From positions 106,765,058 to 106,829,057 of the forward strand of contig CM054178.1 of NCBI GenBank assembly GCA_028829895.1: 64,000 nt of DNA. The letters are read 5' to 3'. The notes beneath the pieces are model-generated. The model had not been told where the DNA came from and did not search any database. It saw nothing but the letters and a program-made list of their open reading frames with translations. Both the position numbers and the translations under genes were made by a program. This stretch comes from Sinotaia quadrata (taxonomy: Eukaryota; Mollusca; Gastropoda; Architaenioglossa; Viviparidae). Shown one piece after another: positions 15,250 through 24,053 of the stretch (the first letter of the stretch is position 1; the number at the start of each line of letters is the position of its first letter).

Positions 15250-16327
15250 CAAGAAAATCAAACATGTCATTAAAGGAGAAGTCATTGGCCTTGTGGACTA
15301 CATCTGGAATAACAATAAAGATAATCCACTGATAGATGCAGTAAAGATGAGTGGACCTTTCCAACCTTCAGAAACAGACAAAGAAACATGGAAGAAAACA
15401 ACGAAGCAAGAACTAGCACATACCTGGAGCCAGAAACCTCTGCATTGCCAGTATATACGACAAGCCGACGAAATATCAATAAAACAATCAACGTACAAAT
15501 GGTTGAAAGAGGCAGGATTGAAAGCAGAAACAGAAGCACTCATAACAGCTGCACAAGATCAAGCACTCAACAACAAATCACACAAAACGAAAATCATGAA
15601 AATTTCAAATGATTCCAAATGTAGACTCTGCAAATCCATGTATGAGACAACAGAGCACATACTATCTGTATGTCAGGTTCTGGCTGGAACAGAATACATC
15701 AAACGACACAATGAAGTGGCAAAACACATACATAGAAATCTGTGTGAGAACTATGGCATAAAACCCCAGAAAGAGCATGGATGCACCAACCAGAAGCAGT
15801 CACCGAAACAGAAGAAGTCAAAATACTGTGGGACTTCGAGATAAGAACAGATCGGGTGATTCCTGCACGAAGATCAGACATTGTAGTTCTCAATAAGTCT
15901 AACAGAACAGTAACAATCATTGATGTCGCTGTTCCAAGTGATAGAAACATAAAAACAAAAGAAAGAGAAAAAATACCAAGACCTCAGATTAGAAATTCAG
16001 AGACTGGAATGTAAAAGCAGAAGTGATACCTATAGTGATAGGAGCCTTGGGGAACATAACATCTGAATTGGAAAGCTACCTGAATAAACTCCTTGGAAAC
16101 CACAGACTCGCTCAACTATTCAAAGCAGCGCTCCTCGGAAGTGCCCACATCCTCCGTAAAACTTTGGATTTCCCAGAATCTTGGCAAGATTCCGAGACCT
16201 TGGATCACAACCGACAGTCAAACAGAAGTCGTGGAAAGAGGCTGACTTCTACTACTACTACTACTACTACTACTACTAATCATGAGAAGAAGTAGTAGAA
16301 GAAAAAGAATAAGTAAAAGGATGGTCG

Positions 16328-16367
<40 letters not shown>

Positions 16368-17102
16368 AAAGACTTTACTAAGTGCTTAATCGTATGGAAG
16401 CTTTAAGCACATTGCTTTAAGAACGCATACAATACTCAAGCATTTATACATAAATAAACATGAAAGTGAAATATAAAATAACAACTAATTCGATCCCCAT
16501 GAACAATGAGAATATATGACAAATAGTTCCACTCGCAACGGAGATACATTTAGCTAAAATGTATTTACACATGCACACTACAATTTGAACAAAAAAATAA
16601 CTAATGAAAAGTGAAACAACCACGATCTGGATGAAAGAGTGGTTATGACTGACCTTTTTCAAAGAATATAGTAAACGCTGAACCGTTTATTTTCCAATTC
16701 GAGACTGCAAATGCAAGATTATACCAAGTAATGAAATGTTAAGTCATACCGTTAAATAATTTTAAATAATTAGAGGATGTAGTAATGTCAAAAGGTAAGA
16801 TTACACCCAGGAATGAAATGTTAAGAAGGCATACCGTTAAATAATTAGAGGATGTAGTGACGTCAAAAGGTAAGATTACACCCAGGAATGAAATGTTGAG
16901 AAGGCATACCATTAATTGGCGATCCGCATGTGTAATTAGAGGGTGTAGTGATGTAGAAAGGCGATGGACCCGTTTGAGAGGCACCGCCATGTTGTGGTGT
17001 CAAGTCGATGCATGACGTTTCAGGCGCACCATCATCGTGACCCCTACTTCCAGAGAAGACGGCGGCGAGCGAAATCAGTCCAATGAGAAAGTGTCCCGAC
17101 AT
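6881..17102 (-). CDS. Gene A: secreted or membrane-anchored Reeler-domain protein, 6 exons
   Basis: Spliced model on the minus strand with exons 16910-17102, 13558-13688, 12308-12402, 11051-11165, 7076-7144 and 6881-6949. Together they make 672 nt, or 223 codons plus TAA. Residues 1-21 look like a signal peptide. Residues 22 to about 160 are a Reeler domain: the GAPETSC start, the TPQHGG motif, KGYILTARR, then FQWTPP and ATFVQAEMTYWIGVQSSVV. Residues 160-201 are a Ser/Thr-rich linker. The last 22 residues are moderately hydrophobic (MKWLLLAVDLL near the end), which could be a GPI signal or membrane anchor. Intron phases are 1, 0, 2, 0, 0. Relatives with a Reeler domain include insect defence proteins (Hdd11/noduler) and the ferric-chelate-reductase-1 family, but the function here is unknown. 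Intron 1 holds two retroelement copies and intron 4 holds a third. The first four exons are secure; the last two rest on phase, splice sites and parallels with gene B. Confidence 0.75.
7076..7144 (-). CDS. Gene A exon 5: Thr/Ser-rich linker exon (candidate)
   Basis: 69 nt, phase 0 at both ends, between acceptor TGTGCAG and donor GTAAGT. It codes TTYRVTTPDRTSNAVSTFQD then SAT, with no stop. Composition and position resemble the Thr-rich exon 8 of gene C. There is no domain match, so support comes only from phase, splice consensus and the open frame. Confidence 0.55.
8064..9770 (+). mobile_element. R2/R4-type non-LTR retroelement, decayed copy in intron 4 of gene A
   Basis: The end at 9286-9678 codes CRICKSTEETTEHVYLDLC, a CX2CX8HX4C knuckle, then WDFKIRTHLMIPARRPDIVV and VTIIDAALPRDINLK, a restriction-like endonuclease core. 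Upstream (8500-9250) only scattered frames remain. The central reverse transcriptase is missing. The copy is flanked by (AAT)n/(ATC)n at 8008-8063 and by TTAATAATAATAA at 9764. The knuckle plus this nuclease is typical of R2, R4/Dong and NeSL groups. Confidence 0.68.
10686..10850. repeat. About 40-bp minisatellite, 4 copies, in intron 4 of gene A
   Basis: The unit contains ACAAAATCGAGGTAAGTGTT, which on the plus strand is a perfect donor-like string (GAG, GTAAGT), but gene A is on the other strand. Probably without splicing meaning. Confidence 0.65.
11051..11165 (-). CDS. Gene A exon 4: end of Reeler domain and Ser/Thr linker
   Basis: 115 nt, phase 2 to phase 0. It codes ATFVQAEMTYWIGVQSSVV, typical of the last strands of a Reeler domain, then a linker ending SNSTSSSSTDVL before donor GTAAGT. 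The acceptor is TATACAG. A decayed second copy of this exon lies just upstream in the intron (11190-11262). Confidence 0.87.
11190..11262 (-). pseudogene. Decayed duplicate of gene A exon 4
   Basis: Minus-strand translation gives NFEQSKVLYWICVRSNVL, which lines up with ATFVQAEMTYWIGVQSSVV of the adjacent exon 4. It lies in intron 3, about 25 nt upstream of exon 4, and has no clear acceptor. It looks like a tandem exon duplication that has decayed. Confidence 0.55.
11425..11645. repeat. 25-bp minisatellite, about 8 copies, in intron 3 of gene A
   Basis: Unit TAATCTAGTCTAATTTAACT plus CACTG, with CACG variants. Confidence 0.8.
11975..12062 (-). mobile_element. R2/R4-type retroelement, 3' end only
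   Basis: The reverse complement reads AGGATCTCCCAGAATCTTGG, then GATTCCGAGACCTTGGATCA and AACCGACAGTC, the same 3' UTR as at 16150-16247. It is flanked by (ATT)n on both sides (11967-11977 and 12059-12095), as expected for a short insertion into a trinucleotide repeat. Confidence 0.68.
12308..12402 (-). CDS. Gene A exon 3: Reeler beta-strand exon
   Basis: 95 nt, phase 0 to phase 2, the same length as exon 3 of genes B and C. It codes NQTVTHTESSEKTSLTFQW then TPPTSSVGSIVF. The acceptor is TTGTTTAG and the donor GTAATT. The acceptor plus the first 19 nt of the exon are repeated five more times upstream in the intron. Confidence 0.88.
12384..12605 (-). repeat. Minisatellite made of the gene A exon 3 acceptor, 6 x 37 bp
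   Basis: Units start at 12384 and every 37 bp after. On the minus strand each contains CTTGTTCAG, AACCAAACTGTGACTCAT (or a one- to two-base variant) and then TATTTGT. The unit at 12384 is the functional acceptor and exon start. The other five lie in the intron. Confidence 0.85.
12788..12955. repeat. About 58-bp tandem repeat, 3 copies, in intron 2 of gene A
   Basis: Unit core ATGGAATCAATATCTTAAGA plus AAGCATTTGAGTTAAATGA, diverged by about 10-15%. Confidence 0.65.
13344..13540. repeat. 37-bp minisatellite beside the donor of gene A exon 2
   Basis: Five copies of GTTGTGTTTCTATATCAGTG plus TATTAGTTGACTTTCCT. It starts about 20 nt inside intron 2. The unit does not include the donor itself. 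Confidence 0.8.
13558..13688 (-). CDS. Gene A exon 2: Reeler core
   Basis: 131 nt, entering in phase 1 and leaving in phase 0, with acceptor CTGCAG and donor GTAAGT. It codes VTLQTSTRKFKGYILTARR followed by NIGTFSSLTGAQRICS. This aligns with exon 2 of genes B and C and with the FKGFLL.AR core of Reeler domains. Confidence 0.88.
13815..15175 (+). mobile_element. R2/R4-type non-LTR retroelement, 5'-truncated copy in intron 1 of gene A
   Basis: The reverse transcriptase end is at 13823-14080, with YMDD at 13880-13891. A frameshift follows near 14055, then an open stretch to 14430 (LDRKTRKLLTIHKALHPQAD, WNNNKDEALIGAVKMSG). The region 14580-14920 holds a broken knuckle and RRPDIVVLNKS of the nuclease. 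The 3' end, related to other copies (CTCAGAATCTTGG), is near 15150 and runs into (CAA)n(TAA)n. It has at least three frame breaks and is inactive. Confidence 0.7.
15176..16370. repeat. Trinucleotide tails of the retroelement pair
   Basis: (CAA)n(TAA)n at 15176-15253 separates the two retroelement copies. (CTA)n at 16250-16280 follows the second, with (GAT)n at 16329-16369 close by. Confidence 0.8.
15255..16247 (+). mobile_element. R2/R4-type non-LTR retroelement, 3' part, least damaged copy
   Basis: Starts directly after the (TAA)n tail of the preceding copy. The frame 15293-15844 codes WNNNKDNPLIDAVKMSG and the knuckle CRLCKSMYETTEHILSVC. A one-base break near 15785 moves the frame to 15781-16014, with WDFEIRTDRVIPARRSDIVV and VTIIDVAVPSDRNIKTKERE. 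The next frame, 16023-16295, contains IPIVIGALGNITSELESYLN and the end motif ILRKTLDFPESW. A 3' UTR with ACCGACAGTCAAACAGAAGT runs into (CTA)n. Confidence 0.75.
16740..16985 (-). repeat. Short array derived from the end of gene A exon 1 and its donor
   Basis: Two intronic copies repeat CACTACATCCTCTAATTA, TTTAACG and GTATGCCTTCTTAACATTTC. The exon itself reads ATCACTACACCCTCTAATTA, then about 20 nt more, then AATG and GTATGCCTTCTCAACATTTC. The unit is about 75 bp. Confidence 0.78.
16910..17102 (-). CDS. Gene A exon 1: signal peptide and start of Reeler domain
   Basis: The ATG is at 17102-17100. It codes a hydrophobic leader, then HDDGAPETSC and DLTPQHGGASQTGPSPF, the N-terminal Reeler signature. 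The exon ends in phase 1 before donor GTATGC at 16909. Reading through the donor meets TGA about 45 nt later. The donor and the exon end are copied downstream in a short tandem array. Confidence 0.85.
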
Positions 17103-18000
17103 CTTCGCTGTGTCATCGACTCTGGGGGTTAATAATGAAGCAGTGTTGAGGCTTTCAGAGTTAAATGTATAGTTTTTTCTTTCATCAGATCATTTTGTTT
17201 CCAACTACAGCCTAGATCGTAGTGAAGGCTTTAGTATTTAATTTCAAGCATAATTCTTTTTCGTAATTCTTTATTTTTTTTTACCGAACATATAAACAGA
17301 AAGGACACTTCACACTTCAGATGATTCGGCAAATTTCGGAAATGCCCGATGCATCATTTCGTTTTATATGTTACTATACACAACAAATAGACGAGAGAAC
17401 GATGGGCTTAAGGTGTATATAATTTTAAGTTGACTAAACCTAGCTAGAAATGTGACTCAGTTTTTCCTCGCTTAATAATTAAAATGCAGTATTCATATAT
17501 TTCGTTGTAAAAATATATTATCATGGTCATTGATTGGCTGTCGAGAAATCAGTTTTTGTACTAATACTAACGTGTAATTATTTGTTATGTCTATTTTCCT
17601 AAAATATGCTTGTGTCAGTGTGTGCTGTCTTTTTGTATTTCTTTCATTTTATTAAAGTGTGTGTAAAATCCTATTTGATAAATTTAAATTGTTTGCGGTC
17701 GGTTTTCTTTTTGTAATGCAATGAAATTGTTTACTTAATGATTTAAAACACTGTAAATATACCTCTTTATATTTTACACAGTCACTGCCAGAAGTTTGTT
17801 GCATTACTATTTTACCGATCACCTCTGGCTTTACAATTATGGGAATATACTAGTCTGTACTATTTAACAACTAATTATTTTTCTCTCATTATTTGTGTTC
17901 TCTTCGTATTTTTCTTATTATGCAAATTGTATATTAAACTGCAAGTGCTTATTTGTTTGCAAGAAAAGAAAAAATGTTTATAATTTACAGACGCACGGCA

Positions 18001-18057
<57 letters not shown>

Positions 18058-18379
18058 CGACTTGGAACAAATTCTATACTCTGGATACAGATAATTCCAA
18101 TTTATGTCTAATTTATAGTATATTTATTATTAAGACATATTTTGTTGAATATTTCATGTAAAATGTTATTTACAGTTTATTTAAAGAGAATGTCAATAAT
18201 CGCACAGGATAAGTTATTTAATATAATTATGATTGTATATAACATTCATATAGCTATGTTGCTTACATCCAAAGTTCATTTAAACTTGTCGTGTACAATT
18301 ATTGCACAAAGTAGATAAGTAAGTAGATAAGTTTATTTTTGTCTGGTTGATCTTTTGCATTCATTGCCGAAAATGAATA

Positions 18380-18432
<53 letters not shown>

Positions 18433-18599
18433 AGAGAAAGAGAGAGAGCATGTGTGCCATAGTTTTGTATATTGAAACACCTCATGCAGTATTGGACACA
18501 GAAGCTTTGATTCTTGTTTGGTCCAGTTCTCGGTCAGTGCTAGACCACAATGCCAGATCTGTTCTACTATTTTGACTACCATATTCCACGCGATGGACT

Positions 18600-18720
18600 A
18601 AGCTGCCAGTCACCATTTGGATCAACCCAAATACGCAGAGCACCTCAGCCAGATGGATTAAGGAATTGAAAGATGAACTTAAAGGAATACACGTAGAATG
18701 CAATGCACATTCAAGACATC
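18600..18720 (+). mobile_element. Probable R2/R4-type retroelement fragment, upstream region
   Basis: AGATGGATTAAGGAATTGAA and the next 30 nt match AGATGGATTAAGGAACTGAA at 9040-9085 in the copy inside gene A. Translated it reads STSARWIKELKDELKGIHVE. Only this short part is recognisable. Confidence 0.45.
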
Positions 18721-20292
18721 AAGGAGAAGATAAAAAGATGGCAAGAGGGGTAGAGTTCTGTAGTGCCAGGATCCGCCGTTTGGGCGTCTTATTGGGATTT
18801 ATTACAATATATGTAAAGATTCCAGCCACTCGCGTTTAGTTATGAATTATTAATTAGTTCTCTTAGTTTACTTATCTTTACTTACCGTCAAACTGGCAGT
18901 GTGTAATGTAAAATTCCTCAACTCGCAAGTCTGATGAAAATTGTCAGTAGACACACATAAAGGCACACATTAAATTTGAAACGGGTGAAGTGCTTGACGT
19001 GTGCATTTGAAGCCTTTTTTTTTTACAAAAACTATCACGAAATGTTCAAACAATGTCTTCAGTTGCCAGCAGACAGAAATACGTGTACACCAGGTATATA
19101 ACTGTCAGTTACTCGTGACTCAACCAAAATGCATTGCGCTCTTAGGCTGGTTGACTGCTGCATTCCAGACTCGAATTTCAGAAAATATGAAAGGGTCATG
19201 GTCGAACTGTTCACTCGAAGTCTTGGTTCGTGACTGCCTACAAAGGGATTGTGGTTTTATTTTCTTTTTGTAAACCACTCGCGCATATTCACATGTTGGC
19301 CAGAAATGATGTCAAGCCTTTGTTGCCCTTTATGGAATTGATTCGTACGAAGGAACTTGACCTCAGACAGTACATGCGCACTGTAGTTTTGAAATGCATA
19401 TTGGAAACATTAAGTATTGCATTACGTCAAGATAAAAGAAACCTTCGCTGTTTTAACAACGGTAGTGGAAAAAGGGCGGTGACTTGCGATGCTATTACCT
19501 TCTTTCTTTCTTTCTTTCTTTCTGACTTTCATTCATTCATTCATTCATTCATTCATTCTTTCATTCTTTCTTTCTTTTTTTCATTCTTTCTTTCTTTTTA
19601 ACCTTTCTTTCGTATTTCTTTGACAACAATGAAATCTAATATAAAATTGAACTGTATTCAAGAAACAAAACACTTCTGGTTAGTCCAAACGTTTTGTGAC
19701 AATACTATCTTACTGTACTACAGTTATAATACAATCCGAAGAGTCTAGTAACAGTGTTTTATCACAGTGTGCACAGTTCAATTGTGACGTGTCGGGTAAC
19801 ACAACCATGAAATATAATAGTGTACAGCTAAAAATAAACAATTCTGAGAAGATAGACACGCTGTGCATTTTTTATTTTTAAAGGCTGAGAACACAGTGAC
19901 TTCTGAGGTCATAAATTTTCCTGCAAATCAAGTTTAACAACCAGTTCAAAAATTATATACTAGTAGTTTAAATTTACATAAATGTTAAAACAGAATTGAA
20001 AACAAAAAGACGCGTGTTAATATCTACGTCACTGAGGTTCCCCATCATTCTAATACAGAGATAGGGTCCCCAGTTTGTACTTTTCTATAGACTCTTTAGT
20101 CTTTTAATGACAGAAGTACTTCACTTAGAAATGAAATATTATTCATTCTGGAAATACTGTACGCTATATGGCACTGATTCAGCATATATTAGATATATAT
20201 ATATATACACATGTGTGTGTGTGTTTTGATTTCTAAAGTGTATACCAAATCACATACTCAAACACATCTACACATGCAGTGAAAGTGTGACA

Positions 20293-20366
<74 letters not shown>

Positions 20367-22852
20367 CACATACACATAGAGTCTCTTATACATGAACGCT
20401 CTCTCACACACACGTACACACACACCTCATATTTGCAGACAGACATTCTTTCTTCTGCCAGTAACTTCGAGTGATATTAAACAAAATAATTTGTTCATAT
20501 TGCGATTGGTCCCTTCCCTAGAAAGGTGAAATTCATTCCAAATAAAGTTTATGATCCATATGACAGGAACTACCTGAAGACATTTTTCAGTATTGAATGC
20601 TTCTAATTTAAAACTCCAAGGTTTACTCGTATGCAGGAATTTCTTTGATCTCTTGCGAAATTTCAGAAATTTTGGGACACCTAATACATGAAGAATATCT
20701 CTCACACCCTGTTTCTTTCTTCAAATGCTTACAGCACGACTGTTTAAAGTATACGATAATTAAACATCCCACAGCACGACTGTTTAAAGTATACGATATT
20801 TAAACATCTCACAGCACGACTGTTTAAAGTATACGATAATTAAACATCCCACAGCACGCATGAAACAACCCACTGAGGTTTTACTTTCTATACTTTATTC
20901 TGTTAGATAAAGTTACACAAAGAGCATGAAGGCACATTAATAGTTTGTGTATTTTACAAAAGAATAATAAAACACTGATTACAAAGTCTTACAGTGTAAC
21001 ACCAATAGCTTATAGTTCTAAAAAAAAAACACACTTATAATTACATAGAAAACAACACTGCGACACTTGAAGTTTCAACCACTGTTTTACTGTCCGTTAC
21101 ATGTTATATTTCAGTGTATATTTATGTAATGCTTATGCGCAAGCATTTTTTCAGCTGGTTCTGATAATGCATTCGATACGTATTTCCAAGTCGGATAAAC
21201 ATAGCTTAATTAACATTTGTGTAAAAGTCCAAAGGTATAAAAAAAAGGCTGTTTATTACGAATATAAATTAGTAATCTACTTTAATTAAAGTCGACAAAT
21301 ATAAAAAGGATGTTTATTACTGGTATAAATTAGTAATTTACTTTTATTAATGCGTACAGTACCTGAATGAAGTGTGAAAGAAGGTCATATGGAAGATGGC
21401 TTTGTGAGCCGTTGGATACAAGAATAAATAGGAGCAAGTTAATTATATCATCCATTGGTCAGGATTATTATTAAGCCTGTGTGAGACTGGTGTGCTCACG
21501 AGACTGAATGAGACCTTGTGCTCATGAGACTGTATGAGACCGGTGTGCTCACGAGACTGTGTGAGACCGGTGTGCTCACGAGACTGTAAGAGACCGGTGT
21601 GCTCACGAGACTGTGTGAGACTGGTGTGCTCACGAGACTGTAAGAGACCGGTGTGCTCACGAGACTGTATGAGACTGGTGTGCTCACGAGACTGTATGAG
21701 ACCGGTGTGCTCATGAGACTGTGTGAGACTGGTGTGCTCACGAGACTGTAAGAGACCGGTGTCTCACAAACCAGTTTGAGAATAGCTATGAGGTGCGGAT
21801 TCTAATACAAGGGAAGCGATTGATGTCATTGAGTTGTCTTTCTATACTGGTTAACGTACTACGTGGTCAAACGTGTGTGTAGAATGTTTATTAGCACATG
21901 ACTAGTCTTTACTGGTGGGATCTAGAATTGCACGAGATAACGTCTGTGAGTAGTCTGTTGCTGGGCGGATCTTCAGAAACTTAAGTTAAGCACCTAATAT
22001 TTTCCTACTCCCATCTTTCCTCTATTTCCGTTACGAGCTGTTATTTGTACATTAATTATTATGTTCTTTCAGTTTGTATCAGATGTGATTGTATATAAAC
22101 TTTGAACTGATATATATATTTCCTCATTTCTTTGACATAGTCTGAAGATTATTTTCATTAGTTCACACGCACACATATACAAGGTAATTTGTACATTATT
22201 CTCCATTCAATCTTGGTTGCACACTCACGCAAAGGCACGAGAGAACAAAGACTTTTCTTTATTGGTGTTTAAGTCGAAGTTAGAAATGACTGCACTAACA
22301 CAAACAAACTTTGTGTTCAAGATGAGAGTTAAATGATTATTTAGTGTTTCTTTAAATCGACATTGCTTATTAAGAAAATTGATTGTTACTAATATTATTA
22401 ATTGTTGTAGAATATTATATTATGTAATATATTTACTCTTGTATAATTACCTAGATCTCGCTATCATGGCTTAGAATATATTGTAAATTACCAACTTGAG
22501 CGTAGAAAAATAACCCCAAATTATGCCCCAAAGAAAATAATAATCCACCCCCACCTCAAACAAAAAATCCCCGTTTATTTACTGATGAGATTCACACCTA
22601 TCGTTTGCACACCGGGGTTTAAGGCAAAGCAATGCACATCTTGGCAACGCCAGGAATGACCGAAGAATGATTCGTGAAACCAGAGTCCGAATTGCCCAAC
22701 TTGTGCGATCACTGAAACAAATTATAGTTAATGTACAATAAAATAGAAAGCAGAATCAAAATGAAAGATCATTTTAGTATAAGAATGTGTCGCTTGTATA
22801 TACATGCGCGCATATAGAAGCACACACTCATAAACAACCACGCACGCACGCA

Positions 22853-22949
<97 letters not shown>

Positions 22950-23115
22950 CACGCACATACCACATGAATCAATTCTTCCAATCATATTTTGTTGCACAAT
23001 GAATTACACATACTAAATATAAATAACAATTCGTATTTAATAGAGTCCTCATTGTAAATGCTTACTATTAGCGTATTCACTTCCGATTAACAAACGCACA
23101 CACACACACTCACTC

Positions 23116-23430
23116 ACATTTAAGTATCATATTAGCTAACACATACATTCAATATCATTTTAGCTAACACATATATTGTGTATCAGTTTAGCTAACACAT
23201 ACACTCAATATCAGTTTAGCTAACACATGCACTCAGTATAATTTTAGCTAACACATACACTCAGTATAATTTTAGCTAACACATGCACTCAGTATAATTT
23301 TAGCTAACACATACACTCAGTATAACTTTAGCTAACACATGCACTCAGTATAATTTTAGCTAACACATACACTCAGTATAACTTTAGCTAACACATACAC
23401 TCAGTATAATTTTAGCTAATTACATACACC
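23116..23430. repeat. 27-bp minisatellite, about 11 copies
   Basis: Unit TTTAGCTAACACATACACTC plus AGTATAA, with AT/GC variants in blocks. The ends decay into AAATACATACAC and TAGTACATAG forms, so the array once reached further. Confidence 0.78.
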
Positions 23431-23639
23431 CAGTGAAAGTATCCTTTTAGCAAATACATACACTTATATGAAAACACCAATTTAGCGAAGACTCACACGC
23501 ACACACATACTTAAGAGTAATTTTAGCTAGTACATAGATTCACATTTAAGTATCATGTTAGCTAATATATACAATCATCTGACAGTAGCCTATAATTTTG
23601 GTTAACATATGGACTCAAATTAAATATAATTTTACAATC

Positions 23640-23940
23640 ACATAGAATATTATTTTGGTTCAGGTACACTCACATAAAATATAGTGTGGTAACATAGACA
23701 CTCACATAAAGTATAGTGTGGTAACATAGACACTCACATAAAATATAGTGTGGTAACATAGACACTCACATAAAGTATAGTGTGGTAACATAGACACTCA
23801 CATAAAATATAGTGTGGTAACATAGACACTCACATAAAGTATAGTTTGGTAACATAGGCACTCACATAAAATATAGTTTGGTAACATAGGCACTCACATA
23901 AAATATAGTGTGGTAACATAGACACTCACATAAAATATGA
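23640..23940. repeat. 30-bp minisatellite, about 9 copies, just past the stop of gene B
   Basis: Unit GTGGTAACATAGACACTCAC plus ATAAAATATA, alternating with an ATAAAGTATA variant. It would fall in the 3' UTR or just after it. Confidence 0.8.
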
Positions 23941-23984
23941 TTTAGTTAAAATATATATTCACATAAATATCATACCTAAATGGC

Positions 23985-24053
23985 TTAGATTCCAAAGACG
24001 ATGGAGATGATGAAAGAGACAAAGAGAGCAAGAATCACGCAGATGTGAGGAAT
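23985..24053 (-). CDS. Gene B exon 5: hydrophobic C-terminal anchor and stop
   Basis: 69 nt with acceptor TCTTTACAG. It codes IPHICVILALFVSFIISIVF then GI and TAA at 23987-23985. Almost every residue is hydrophobic, as in a single membrane span or GPI signal. A 30-bp minisatellite starts about 40 nt after the stop, in the presumed 3' UTR. Confidence 0.68.
   Translation of the reverse strand: MPHICVILALFVSFIISIVFGI

Larger units (their letters stand above)
17103..23984. other. Spacer between genes A and B
   Basis: About 6.9 kb with no supported gene. It holds microsatellites (18002-18055, 18380-18431, 19497-19605, 20290-20365, 22852-22940), a 41-bp array at 20724-20860 (3 copies), a 65-bp pair at 21236-21350, a 27-bp array at 21479-21765 (about 10 copies of GAGACTGGTGTGCTCACGAG-like units), a 27-bp array at 23116-23430, a 30-bp array at 23640-23940, and one retroelement fragment at 18.6 kb. 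Confidence 0.6.

Noticed and set aside
19001..19601. Plus-strand frames of 90 and 123 codons
   Set aside because: They overlap in different frames, run into a TTTC repeat and show no domain. An exon cannot be excluded but is not supported.
21496..21741. Repetitive peptide STPVSYSLV on the minus strand and RPVCSRDCV on the plus strand
   Set aside because: Produced by the 27-bp tandem array; no flanking exon structure.
22728..23002. Cys-Val and His-Thr peptides
   Set aside because: Translations of (CA)n/(TG)n. The same applies at 4918, 18384, 35330, 41378, 41685, 47559, 51620 and 55124.
23116..23940. Regular short repeats that might suggest a CRISPR array
   Set aside because: Units are head-to-tail without unique spacers, and the genome is eukaryotic.
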